Below, piece by piece: positions 27,075 through 37,884 of a stretch of 39,472 nt of DNA (position 1 is the first letter of the stretch; each line of letters starts with the position of its first letter). The notes under the pieces were generated by a model that saw only the letters and a list, made by a program, of their open reading frames with translations, was not told where the DNA came from and made no database searches. This DNA is from Chara braunii (taxonomy: Eukaryota; Streptophyta; Charophyceae; Charales; Characeae). The stretch is from positions 2,187,411-2,226,882 of the forward strand of contig BFEA01000217.1 in the NCBI GenBank assembly GCA_003427395.1, given 5' to 3'. The translations under genes and the position numbers were made by a program.

Positions 27075-28131
27075 CAGGGTTGTCAAGCCCCGGCCCCGGG
27101 GCCCCGGCGGGGATCCGGGGGTCCGGGGTGGGCACCCCCAGCCCCGGCTCTAGACCCCCCCCCCAAAAAAAAATTCAAAAAAAAATAAAAAAATAGTGGG
27201 GGGTGCGCAGCGAGAGCGCGCACCACATGGGCTAAACCCCAAAAATGGGGTTTTATGCCCCACCCCGGACCCCGCCCGGGGCCACACCCACCACTCCTGG
27301 GACCGGGGTAGCTACTGGTGCGGGGCCGGGGGCGGGGNNNNNNNNNNNNNNNNNNNNNNNNNNNNNNNNNNNNNNNNNNNNNNNNNNNNNNNNNNNNNNN
27401 NNNNNNNNNNNNNNNNNNNNNNNNNNNNNNNNNNNNNNNNNNNNNNNNNNNNNNNNNNNNNNNNNNNNNNNNNNNNNNNNNNNNNNNNNNNNNNNNNNNN
27501 NNNNNNNNNNNNNNNNNNNNNNNNNNNNNNNNNNNNNNNNNNNNNNNNNNNNNNNNNNNNNNNNNNNNNNNNNNNNNNNNNNNNNNNNNNNNNNNNNNNN
27601 NNNNNNNNNNNNNNNNNNNNNNNNNNNNNNNNNNNNNNNNNNNNNNNNNNNNNNNNNNNNNNNNNNNNNNNNNNNNNNNNNNNNNNNNNNNNNNNNNNNN
27701 NNNNNNNNNNNNNNNNNNNNNNNNNNNNNNNNNNNNNNNNNNNNNNNNNNNNNNNNNNNNNNNNNNNNNNNNNNNNNNNNNNNNNNNNNNNNNNNNNNNN
27801 NNNNNNNNNNNNNNNNNNNNNNNNNNNNNNNNNNNNNNNNNNNNNNNNNNNNNNNNNNNNNNNNNNNNNNNNNNNNNNNNNNNNNNNNNNNNNNNNNNNN
27901 NNNNNNNNNNNNNNNNNNNNNNNNNNNNNNNNNNNNNNNNNNNNNNNNNNNNNNNNNNNNNNNNNNNNNNNNNNNNNNNNNNNNNNNNNNNNNNNNNNNN
28001 NNNNNNNNNNNNNNNNNNNNNNNNNNNNNNNNNNNNNNNNNNNNNNNNNNNNNNNNNNNNNNNNNNNNNNNNNNNNNNNNNGAAACCCCTACCCCGGCTT
28101 GGGCCCCGGGGATCCCCGCGTGACAACCCTG
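27075..28131. mobile_element. GC-rich hAT-like element with 8-bp duplication GTTGCAGC
   Basis: Left end CAGGGTTGTCAAG, right end GTGACAACCCTG. GTTGCAGC flanks it on both sides (27067-27074 and 28132-28139). Visible ends are extremely GC-rich (CCCCGGCCCCGGGGCCCCGG), unlike the GTTCGG subfamily. 744 N (27338-28081) hide the centre, so a transposase cannot be ruled in or out. Frames spanning the N run are meaningless. Confidence 0.8.
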
Positions 28132-28139
28132 GTTGCAGC

Positions 28140-28592
28140 GCCTGTGAAAACGGACGACCATTTGATCAGTGAGGTAAGTGTTTCATTTTTTTTATTTTTT
28201 TATTTTTTTTAAATTATTCTTTGAGATTTTTTTTAGTTATATTTCTTTAGATTTTTTGTTTTTTTTTACATTTCGTTCTTTTTCTTTAGTTTGTGATTTT
28301 ACTAAAGCGCTCATTCGTTTTGACGAACGGGCTGCTACTTACCATCCGCGGCTGGACAAAATCGAATGAATCTGCCATGGAACGCGGCTACGTTTCGGGC
28401 ATGGGTTTTGAAACCTTGTACTTGAGTCGGGGGACTCTCTGCACACACATCAGGTGGTTCCGACTTGCAAGGAAACGAGCGAGTCGTTGCTGGTGGTCGA
28501 ACGAATATTTCTGCGACGTCTTTCGGGCCCTCCACTCATTCCTTTCTGGAGTTAGCCACGACAATTCGTCGCTGCCAGCAACGGTCGCGGCC

Positions 28593-28652
<60 letters not shown>

Positions 28653-28821
28653 CATGAGCCGCGCGCCAGTATCAGGCGCCTATATGGCCCAGATTCAGGT
28701 GCGGGCTGGGGATAAAAGACCGCTTCGAGCTTGACTCTAGCTCGACTCTGTAAAATGACTTAGTGAAAAAGGAGGCAGCTCATTTCGAAAAACGAGTTGC
28801 CCCTTTCAGAGAAATAAGAAG

Positions 28822-28858
<37 letters not shown>

Positions 28859-29190
28859 CATGAGCCGCGCGCCAGTATCATGCGCCTATATGGCCCACAT
28901 TCAGGTGCGGGCTGGGGGAGAAAGACCGCTTCGAGCTTGACTCTAGCTCGACTCTGTGAAATGACTTAGTGAAAAAAGAGGCAGCTCATTTCGAAAAACG
29001 AGTTGCCCCTTTCAGAGAAATAAGAAGGCAAAAAAAAAAAAAAAAAAAGAGGAGAAAAAAAATGAAGAGAGAGAAAGGAAAAAAAAAAAAGTAACGGTCA
29101 CGTACGTGGCCGCAGGTTCATAATAGATACAGGAGATGGGCAAAAAAAAAAGGAGAGAGGGGAAACGACCGCGAATCTGGTCACAGGCGT
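28140..29190. repeat. GA microsatellites and a roughly 205-bp tandem duplication
   Basis: GA repeats at about 28596-28650 and 28823-28857 are each followed by a nearly identical block beginning GCTCATGAGCCGCGCGCCAG (28650 and 28856) and ending CAGAGAAATAAGAAGGC. This is a direct duplication with few differences. Purine-rich simple sequence follows at 29029-29090. No gene is supported. Confidence 0.6.
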
Positions 29191-29370
29191 GGAACAGGTG
29201 CAACCCCTAGAAGGTTCTAGGGGCTGATGGGACTGCGCATATACAATTGAATAGGCAGCCCTGAAATGGCTGAGTACAACCATTCCCAAGAGCACCCAGC
29301 CTGGGAAAATGGCCAGGTACTCATAGGAATTAATGACCTTGGTTCCCCTAGGGGAAACCAAGGCACAGAG
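29191..29370. repeat. Two strong palindromes
   Basis: CCCCTAGAA-GG-TTCTAGGGG near 29204-29223 is a perfect inverted repeat. CCTTGGTTCCCCTAGGGG followed by AAACCAAGG near 29338-29364 is a second, nearly perfect one. Both share CCCCTAG. Function unknown. Confidence 0.55.
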
Positions 29371-29461
29371 CTCCTGGCCATTGATTTAGATCAAGGGCTA
29401 AGAGCATTGACAATTTTTTGTCTCGCAGTGGACAAGGTAGCTGCCCACATGCCTTCAACTA

Positions 29462-29471
29462 GCTATAAAAG
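29462..29471 (+). promoter_or_regulatory. TATA-box-like sequence
   Basis: GCTATAAAAGCC lies upstream of about 900 bp of balanced, non-repetitive-looking sequence without a long reading frame. It could be a host promoter or lie inside a solo LTR. I could not find LTR ends with a target duplication. Confidence 0.25.
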
Positions 29472-29569
29472 CCAGCTTGCCACGCAGCAGTCTCACACTT
29501 GTGGCAATGCTGCTAGGGCATTCTACTTGAAGTGGATGCTTGCTGGCTGGCTGCTGGTGTAGTGAGGCG

Positions 29570-31360
29570 AACTGCTGGAGGTCTGCAGAAGCACTTGGAG
29601 GAGGAGAGAGGCAGCCATAACTAAAGGTTGGGAGCTTCTGGCCCCACCTCAACGGCCTGCGCAGTGACAAGTGATATTTGAGTGGGAAGGTTGCACCGTA
29701 GTGTTTTTGGGAAGAGGTGCTGTCGGAATTTTTGTGCGGCGTAGCAGGATTGTTTCTTTACAGCGGCAGTAACCTTGATACGATACTTTCGGGAGTGTTT
29801 TAAGGGGCGGTGCTGCTGAAATTGCACGACAAGACCGAAGATTTTGTCGGTGGTGAATTTGCGGCGGTGGTTTTTTCGTGGCACGGTACTTGGCAGTGTG
29901 ACCATTGGGGGTTAGCACTACAGCATTGACGCTGGTGGTGCTTTTGTGTTTGGACAAGTGTCGCGATCCATGTTTTTTCTTGGAGGATCATTTGGTGGTT
30001 CGGCAACGGCGTGGAGATACTTGGGGCCTATATTGGGATTGATAGAGTTTGTGAATACCTTGTGTTCGAACGTGGTAATTGGTGGAGGTTGGATTAGTGA
30101 TTGAGGTGGAGCTATTCTTGGTAGGCAAGGTGCTGCTAGGACTGTAGTGGGATCACGTGAGACTCGTAAGTGAGAGCACCCTCCTCAAGGGCTATCTCGC
30201 ACCTGTCCTAGTGAGTGGTGTCTGTGTCAATGGTGACATTTGAAGAAGACACGGCGATTTTTTGTAGACGGCCTCAACTTGTGAGTTGTGTAGTCGATCT
30301 TTTGAAGAGAAATACGTGACTTTCTTGAGCAAGCCGTTGTCAACTTCACTCAAGGTCAGTTGTGACTCAGTTTCTCTTACACACCTGTGTGAACCTACAC
30401 CTTGCATGACCTTGCTTTGGATTCAGTGAAAAGGTAGAGTAAGATATGTGACGTCATGCATGTGGGAGAAGGGGGCTGACTTGGTTTGGATATGGTTGAT
30501 TTTTGGGTTGTTTCTTCTGTTGTTGTGCATGTAGGTAATGGATGTATGTGAGAAGGGATTGGCACTATGCTTGCTCAAGGAATGATGAAAATGTTTACTT
30601 TTCTTCTACTCCTTACATGTCTGCATGTCAGAAGAAGAACATAGTGAAACAGAGGAATTGACGGGTGCCCAAAAAAATGAAATTTGTAGAAGATGAAGAC
30701 GAAGATAAGAAAGTAATTTAGTATTTTTCCAAGGAGCATCCCTTTCTATCTCGAATGACCACTTTTGTTTGTTCCCATCAAAAAAATAGTCTTAACTTTC
30801 TCTCTCGAACTATTTTCTAATTCGTCTAAGTCAACCCTCAGTAAAAAGGTATAGAGAAAAAATGTTTACACCCAAAGATTAAGACTTCTTCTCTCTAGGA
30901 AGCATCTGGGGCAGGGGTTCGTTGCTTTAGGAGTCGACCCTCTTATTGACCCAAAGTGGACCGTACTACGGGGGAATACTATGTTGTATCACAGTGGAGT
31001 CAGCCTAACTTCTGATAACCTGAACAATGTGTTCGGGTGAGGAGGAGGGGTATTCCATACCACTTCCTAGAAGGTATAGTGTCACGTAAGTTAAGGGTAG
31101 TCACTTTTCTCATGCTTTCAAGTAGGGGAAGACTAAATTTAACACCTTTTGTGTGGTCATCTTAGGCGCCACCAACGTATGGGGAACTTGTGCCAAAAAA
31201 AAAACAGTTCATATTTCAAATAGTGTTACAGGAGTGCAAATAGGCACACCTTCGCTGCAGGTTCGTGACACAAAAATCACGGTCCGGGGAGGGAAAAAGA
31301 GAGTTTGAGTGTAGAGATTGGTACATAAAATTTTATTTTGACATAGTTATTACTTTGTCG
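29570..31360. other. Long stretch with no recognised gene
   Basis: Composition is balanced and differs from the A/T-rich repeats, so it may contain untranslated or intronic host sequence. Reading frames are short and without domains. AAAAAAAAA and GA-rich runs are the only simple repeats. A leader for the broken coding region at 31366 could lie here. Confidence 0.3.
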
Positions 31361-31365
31361 TTCAG

Positions 31366-32427
31366 ATGTCGACAGGATTAGTGATCATTCAGTTATTTGG
31401 TACGCGCGAAGCAGCAATAGATTGGACAACAGTGCCGACATGTTCACGTGCCGATATGATACGGAAAGGACGATTGGTTTACAACCCACATGAAGTCTTT
31501 CTAGAGTGAGATGAGTCGTGTTTTTGGGATGAAAGCGTGGGGAATCCACCGCGAAGTTATATTTTTATGATAGAGTTTGGACAACGTATTGTGCAATATG
31601 AATCTGCACCTCATAATCCATCACGAGGTTATGACGACATGAACCTCGTCGTAGTTCACGAAGTGAATTCAGTTATAGAAAACACTCGTGAGATTAGAGG
31701 GATATTTTTTAATATTGTGTTATGGCTAAATAATCAGCAAGGTCCTTTCAGTCTCCTTCATCATGTGAGACGAGTATGAGCGAATAAATTTAATATATTT
31801 CGCATTGAGCGTTTTAATACCATCGCATTCGATGATGAGTCTGTGAGATCTGGGAACGTCTCTTGAAATGACGATTCCTTTGGGCGTGCAGATGATTAGC
31901 GGACGGCGGGATCTCACTCAGACAAGATATCTGCTGGTTCGTGACATTGTGGATGAGGAGCTGATTCGGCGTGCGGAGCGACCTTTACTTGTTCAGAATG
32001 ATGCACCATTCCTTGGGTTGGGTTTGTTGCATTGCTCAGATATGGGCAAGGATTTTTTCATGACTCGCCAACGGATGTTCGAGCCAATATGGCCCGACTC
32101 CTGAATGAATTTTATGGATATACTATATGTTTTCATCGCGCGAGCAACCTCCAGTGTATTTCTCGGGTCATTGTGAGTATTAAAATTACCCTATTCGAGA
32201 ATTGCTACGACGTTATTCGGATTAGGGACACTATAACTAGTCACCTTTTTCAAATGCGACAACCATTTCGCGCCATAGTTTCGAGGTTAGCCTCACGAAT
32301 GACTTCCCTTTATGGTACGCGGATGATTCGGGTCATGCGAGGTGGACGCATTACCACCTTGACTTTTGACGATGAAGAGCTCGCACGACTCGACCAGGTT
32401 GAAGCAGAGGCTCGTGAGGACCGATAA
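31366..32427 (+). pseudogene. Unrecognised broken coding region
   Basis: From ATG 31366 one frame stays open to TAG 31897 except for three TGA codons (31507, 31777, 31864). It contains LVIIQLFGTREAAIDW, GNPPRSYIFMIEFGQRIVQY and EIRGIFFNIVLWLNNQQGPF. Continuity then moves to the next frame (31868-32104: SGRRDLTQTRYLLVRDIVDE, ending TGA) and back (32032-32427: LLNEFYGYTICFHRASNLQC, ending in the acidic FDDEELARLDQVEAEAREDR). The protein-like composition and frame-to-frame continuity suggest one decayed gene of about 350 codons. I recognise no family. It could be a host pseudogene, a mobile-element gene or an old viral insertion; the sequence does not decide. Confidence 0.45.
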
Positions 32428-33986
32428 CTTTATCTCAGTGATATTCAGGTGCCACGTTAAGTGTCCCTATGATAGAGTCATGTTTATATGACTCTACAAG
32501 GGTAATATATACATATATATATATATGGTAGATAGGACAAACCAGATGGATAATATATGGATTGCCCCGATGATTACACTATTATCCTTATGCATTGAGG
32601 GGTAATCAAAAGCATGGTAATGCATGCTAAAAATAAGTTAATTAAGATGAGGAGAAGACTTCTTTAGGTTAAGCAGTGAGCCAGAATCAGGAAAAATATT
32701 GAGCCTCTTAGAAGGTCGTTGATCTTCATGTTAGTGGCGAAAACAATAGGAGGCTGAACATTCTTTTTGAAGTACAATGATTGTGATTTTGAATTAAATA
32801 GCCTGATAGCAACGATAGATGCTTCATCATTTAGGGAAAGAAAAAAATAATTATTGTCAGGAGGACAAAGCGACCAACAAAATTTATTCGCACCTCCAAG
32901 TAAATTGGATATGGTTGTGGAGGTGTGGTCAAATCGGGAGTTCAAGCTTCCGTCAAGAACCAGATCACTTGTTGATCTGCATTATAGCAGTAAAATTTAC
33001 GTGCAGAAGTTGTTTATGGCAAGGTTCAGTAGGTGTGATGCTAGGATAACCTTGCATGATATTTTTCTTTAACAATGGTCTTCCGCCTTGGGAAAGGTCA
33101 TATAAAAGTTTGTTCAGTCATATAGATTGAGATGAATAACTTTGGCAAACCATCTCATCAAGTCAAAAACATGATCTTGCATGATTTTGATATGAGGTAT
33201 ATGATTTTTTTTTTGTTTTTCAAGGATCGTGAAGGGACCAGGTAAAGGTTCAATGGCAGGTAGGAAGTATAACAAAGGCTCAGGAAGGAGTCCACTATAA
33301 TATAATGCCAGAAATCTAAAATCAATTTATGACAAGTTGCTTATAGAGTTTAACTGTAATTAGCACAGACCAAACAAATAGAGGTAATCTATGCATGGTC
33401 ATTCCTAGGCCACGCATGTTAAAAATAGTCGTAATGAAACTGATAGCACCTGAAAACTTATCACTCAAAGCTTTAGATACAGCATAACATATTCGCAAGG
33501 TGTCGGTTGAGACCGTCCTAGTCGACCAACATGCGCTTCGTACTTAGGAGATCAGCGCCCTAGGGGACGGACGGCGTTCGGGTCCACTCGGCGTTTAACC
33601 AAGCGTTTCCTATACTGCAGCGAGACGAGCAAACGCCCTTGGCTGATCTACCTCTGTGACTGCATATAAAAGTTTTCGCATGTGGGTCAGTAACTCGGTA
33701 GGGATACGCCCTAAGGGTGGTGACAACCCCTTAGGGAAAGCAAGATATGCCCCGGGGGAACCTATCCTGTCGTAGGGGACCGCGAGATGTACAGTTGGTG
33801 CACCTGGCTAGAGTGGCGAAAGAACGACGCTACCGCAACCGTCTCGACGGTTCGCGGAGTTGTTAAGTGTCGTTCCTGAGTTGTCTCTTGTTTTTTTTTT
33901 TATATATTATACTCCTCCGTGACATGGCCAGGAGGGCTCCCGCGCTTTGCAAAAAGGCGGGAGCCGATGCGCTCGACAGCAGCTGG
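32428..33986. other. No recognised gene; short TA tract
   Basis: A TA tract lies at 32504-32526. The minus-strand frame 32664-32945 is open (SNLLGGANKFCWSLCPPDNN) but I recognise nothing in it. 33490-33860 is GC-balanced with inverted repeats such as CCCTAAGGG (near 33710) and looks structured, but I could not match it to an RNA family. Confidence 0.3.
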
Positions 33987-34210
33987 CGGCGAATGAAACT
34001 AGTAGGGGACCAGCCAGTCATCTTCATCTTCCGTTATCTTTGTGGATCTCGTGGCGAGGATGGGGATGGTGAAGTCATAGCCTATCTATTACTGGTCTTG
34101 TACGTCACTATTATTTTGTGACGACTTCGTTTCGAGATTCTTTTTCACATATTGTGCTATTGTGTATGACTTTGCATTCGTGGTTATGTGCTTCGCGAAC
34201 AAGTCAGACG
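33987..34210 (+). mobile_element. PLE-2-family pseudo-LTR fragment
   Basis: GCTGGCGGCGAATGAAACTA begins the match to 21054-21277, including GGGGACCAGCC and the TTCGCGAACAAGTCAGACGA end. It lacks the CTGATGA half of the hammerhead and is abutted at 34211 by a hAT-like element. Confidence 0.75.
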
Positions 34211-34971
34211 AGGGTAACCGGCGTTCGGGACGGGCCGAACGCCCGAACCCGAACGCCCGAACGTATGGGACCCCTTGGGGATGCGTTTGGCCGTTCGGCC
34301 CGAACGCGGACCCAAAAAAAAGAAAAAAGAAAAACAAAAGTCGTCAAAAAAATCTGAAAAAAAAAATATGTTATGGAGAAAAATAAATTAAACAAGATTT
34401 GCCTGAGCATAACATCCAAATTCCGTACCAAATTGGAAATAAAAATAAAATACGAAAAACAAATACTAATAATAAAAATAACAAAAAACAAAAAAAGAAT
34501 TAAATTTAGTGAGTGCACGAGCACGTTTTCGACACCGCCATCTTTGGCGATTTTTCATTTTTGTTTGGCATAGCTAAATGCCCTGAAAATTTACAGATGT
34601 GTACTTCACATCATGCACACCCACTTAAAAATTTTCAAAAAATAATAAAATTGTTAAGACCCCGAACTAAAGTGAAAACAAAAAGTAAAAAGTGAAAAAA
34701 AAAGTGGGCGAGCACGTTTTGACACCGCCATCTTTGGCGATTTTTAATTCATATTGAGATGAGCTAAATGACTTGAAAATTCATAGGCAGGTCCCTCACA
34801 TCATAGAAAACTGACAAAAAAAAATGCAGAAAAAAATAATTATTTTTAGGCCCCGAAATAATTTTTGGCGGGGGCCGAACGCCGCCGGGTTCGGACCCCG
34901 TACGGGACCCCGAACGCCCGTACGTACGGAAGTCTGCCCCAGGACCTCCGTACGTACGGGCTGGTGACCCT
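34211..34971. mobile_element. hAT-like element, AGGGTAACC/GGTGACCCT ends
   Basis: AGGGTAACCGGCGTTCGGGA at the left, CTGGTGACCCT at the right. Two perfect GACACCGCCATCTTTGGCGA cores lie at 34529 and 34721. The flanks differ (GTCAGACG versus ATATATAT), so no duplication is visible and one side has been replaced after insertion. Confidence 0.65.
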
Positions 34972-35037
34972 ATATATATATGTATATATATATATTTTCG
35001 TTATCATTTTCTGCTATTTAAAAAATATATATATAAC

Positions 35038-35312
35038 TAGGCTACCAGTCGGGCCGCCCGCGTCCTAGGTGGCCAGCCCGTGCAAGGACCAAGGAAGATC
35101 CAAAAAAAAATAATAATAAACTCTAAAAAATCCACAAACAATTTATGTTATGCAGAAAAATAAACTGAACAACTTTTGTCATAGAGTCACATAGAATTTT
35201 TTCACCAAATTCAAAATACAAAATAAAATTCAAAAATTATTTTTTTATTTCTATTTTTGTTTTATGTTTTTGGTCGGTCGGGCAAATGACCCCGGGACAC
35301 TCTGGTAGCCTA
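35038..35312. mobile_element. TAGGCTACC-family MITE, best complete copy
   Basis: TAGGCTACCAG and CTGGTAGCCTA form a perfect 11-bp terminal inverted repeat, with TA-rich flanks. The interior includes ATGCAGAAAAATAAACTGAA, the target region into which PLE-1 inserted in another copy. 275 bp, non-coding. Confidence 0.75.
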
Positions 35313-35329
35313 GATATATAATTATTTTC

Positions 35330-35660
35330 TGTAATAATTTCTTATTCTTTCTCGTTCGTTCCTTCTTTTTTTTTTCTGTGTTGTTATTTTCCGCCTTTGC
35401 GCCCTAATTCACAGTGTAACAAGTTCCACATGCAAGCAAACATATCCCACATGCAAGCAAACATATCCCACATGCAAGTAAACATGTCCCTCATGTACGG
35501 GGGCCAGACATGTAGAAGAGGACAACAAACGAGCAGTTGACATATATATACATGGTCGATATTTGTGTGCACAACGACACTTCCGTTTGATGCACCAAAA
35601 TAAAATCAAAGCAAAACTTAAAAAGGTCGGTATTTGTGTACGTAGAGACATCACGGTTTT
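35330..35660. repeat. Dispersed repeat with three tandem CATGCAAGCAAACATATCC units
   Basis: CACATGCAAGCAAACATATC occurs twice near 35428-35470 and once more as CACATGCAAGTAAACATGTC, a 21-bp period. The rest matches 9395-9620 and 36241-36700. It ends in a TA tract and GGTCGATATTTGTGTGCACA. Confidence 0.6.
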
Positions 35661-36040
35661 ATATTTTATCTTGTGATTCCCAAATGCCATGAAAATTTAC
35701 AGATGTGTATTTCGTATAATGAATAACTAATACAAAAAAGTTCCAAAGAATAATAAAATATTTGACGCGCCAAAAAAACAAAAAAAAAAAATTCAAAAAT
35801 GAAACGAAAAACAAAAACAAATTAGGTTTTGAGAACGTTTCAACACCGCCATTTTTTTTTTCCATTTTTTTTTGCTTTCCTAAAATGTATACGCATGTAG
35901 CGCATATCATACATAACTCTTAATAAATCAACAAGAAACTATGATTTATAGGCCCTGATATGATTTGCGGGTGGGGTCAATCCCCGTCAGGTTCAGACCC
36001 CGAAATTGTTTATTTGAACTATATATATATATATATGTAT
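35661..36040. other. A/T-rich element interior, no gene
   Basis: A/T-rich with a CAACACCGCCATTTTTTTTT motif (about 35850), so probably interior of an old hAT-like copy. GTCAATCCCCGTCAGGTTCA (about 35978) is an end-block remnant. A TA tract is at 36021-36036. Confidence 0.4.
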
Positions 36041-36240
36041 AGGTAACCGGCGTTCGGGACGGGCCAAACGACCGAGCCCAAACGCCCGTACATATGGGAC
36101 CCCTTGGGGATGCGTTCGGCCATTTGGGCCGAATGTGAACCCAAACAGAAAAAAAAAAAAAAATTCTGAAAAAAAAGATATATTATGAAGAAAAATAAAT
36201 TAAACAAGATTTGCCTGAGCATTATATCCAAATTTTTTAC
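36041..36240. mobile_element. hAT-like element, left part
   Basis: AGGTAACCGGCGTTCGGGAC at 36041 opens a terminal block like that at 34211. The copy stops near 36240, where the CATGCAAGC repeat begins. Confidence 0.6.
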
Positions 36241-36683
36241 CGCTCCAATTCACAGTGTGACAAGTCCTACATGAAAACCAACATGTCCCTCGTGTATTGG
36301 TACAAGACTGGTAAAGGATAACAAACGAGCGGTTGTGATATGTAAATATATGTATATATATGACCGATAATAATGTGCACATATGCACTGCGGCTTGATG
36401 CACCAAAATAAATTTTGAACAAAATTAGAAAAGGTCGGTATTTATATATAAAAACGAAGTAAAGAAAAAATTGTACAATTTTTTTTATTGTTTTTTGTTA
36501 CCATTCTATGTTTAAAAAAATTACTCGCAACAATTTTTTATTCTTTTTTCCTTCTTTTATTTTTCTGTTTTGTCATTTTCTGTCTTTGTGCTCCGATTCA
36601 CAATGTGACAAGTCCCACATGCAAGCAAACATGTCCTTCATGTATTGGGGCCATACAGGTAGAAGAGGACAATAAAGGAGCGG

Positions 36684-36700
<17 letters not shown>
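36241..36700. repeat. Dispersed CATGCAAGC repeat, one and a half copies
   Basis: Two occurrences of the TTCACAGTGTGACAAGTCC or TTCACAATGTGACAAGTCC lead-in (36249 and 36597) are followed by CATG...CATGTCC and a TA tract. This gives a direct repeat of about 348 bp. Non-coding. Confidence 0.5.
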
Positions 36701-36716
<16 letters not shown>

Positions 36717-36720
<4 letters not shown>

Positions 36721-37491
36721 GTTGCCAGGCCGAACGTACGGAGGCCTCTAAGATGACCCCCGAACGTTCGGGCGTTCAGGTCCCCGTACAGGGCCCGAAT
36801 TCGAAGGGGTTCGGACCCCGCAAAACAATATTTTGGTACATAAACATTATTATTTTTTTCTTATTTTTTTTTGTGAGTTCTCTGTTATGTAAGCTACCTG
36901 TCTCTCAATTTTGAAGTTATTCTGTGTAGCCGAACAATAATGAAAAATCGGCAAAGATGGTGGTGTAAAAACTTGCTTTCCCACTTACTAATTTGTTTTT
37001 TTTCTCTTTTCACTTTTTGTTTACCCTTAATTTCGGGGCCTGAAAAAAATTATTATTTTTTCAAACTTTATTTGTAGGTTCTCTATTATGTAAGATACAT
37101 ATGTATAAAATTTCATGGCATTTGACAAAGCCAAAACAAAATGAAAAATCGCCAAAGATGGCGGTGTCAAAAACTTGCTCGCCCACGCAATAATGTTATT
37201 CTCATTTTATTTTTTCTTATTTTCATTAATATTATTTATTTTTCGTATTTGATTTTGATTTCAAATCTGGTAAGGAATTTGGATGTACTGTTGAGGCAAA
37301 TGTTGTTTAGTTTATTCTTCTGCATGACACATTGTTTTTTCAGAACTCTTGGAAACGTTTTTGTTCTTTTTTTTGTTTTGTTTTTTTTGGTTCCGCGTTC
37401 GGCCGAACGTCCGAACGCGTTGAGAGGGGGTCCCAAATGTTTGGGCGTTCAGGTTCGGGCGTTCGGCCCGTCCCGAACGCTGGCAACCCTG
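36717..37491. mobile_element. hAT-like element, complete reference copy
   Basis: CAGAGTTGCCAG and CTGGCAACCCTG ends, with TATATATA on both sides (36709-36716 and 37492-37499). Terminal blocks are rich in CGAACGTTCGGGCG. Two subrepeats have cores CGGCAAAGATGGTGGTGT and CGCCAAAGATGGCGGTGTC (about 36949 and 37151). The copy at 1-601 is its reverse. 775 bp. Confidence 0.78.
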
Positions 37492-37619
37492 TATATATAT
37501 ATATATAAAGTTTAGATCAATCTTTATCTGCTGAAATACAAGATGTTTAGATGGCTGCACTTCGTGCCTAAAGAGAACCGAAAGGCAAACATGAAAAGAA
37601 CTGCGGAGAACGCAAACTC

Positions 37620-37772
37620 TCGGGCAGATGTACGGATCTAATAAGTCTTCTTGCAGATCCTAAATTCTTAGCATATTGCTACGAGACTATGAAGAGTAAG
37701 CCTGGTAACATGACTCCTGGAAAGGCGCGAAGCGCTCTTGATGGACTTACAAAAGAATTGAGCGGTTATATC
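37620..37772 (+). pseudogene. Mitochondrial group II intron maturase fragment (NUMT)
   Basis: Translation reads DLISLLADPKFLAYCYETMK, SKPGNMTPG, ARSALDGLTKEL. This matches the N-terminal RT0 region of group II intron maturases (LLADPxFL, KSKPGNMTxG, LDGI), enzymes that splice and mobilise mitochondrial introns. It is cut off at about 37772 by a GTTCGG-rich block. The host intron is unknown. Confidence 0.75.
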
Positions 37773-37884
37773 AGAGTTCGGGCTCGACCGAACCCCCGCA
37801 CCCGAACCCCCGCACCCGAACGCCTGCACGTTCGGAACCTCTCGGTCCGGCGTTTGATCGAACACCACACAAAATCGGCTTTTT

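Noticed and set aside
27083-28212. Long reading frames of about 280-350 codons on both strands
   Set aside because: They run through the 744-N gap; the open frame is an artefact of untranslatable bases.
29190-30420. Solo LTR
   Set aside because: A TATA-like box is present, but no TG...CA ends with a matching 4-6-bp duplication could be found.
31366-31896. Proof of UGA recoding as Trp
   Set aside because: Three TGA codons alone are explained equally well by TGG or CGA decay; no homologue is available to decide.
35428-35485. Regularly spaced CATGCAAGC repeats, CRISPR-like at first sight
   Set aside because: Units are contiguous tandem copies without unique spacers, in eukaryotic dispersed-repeat context.
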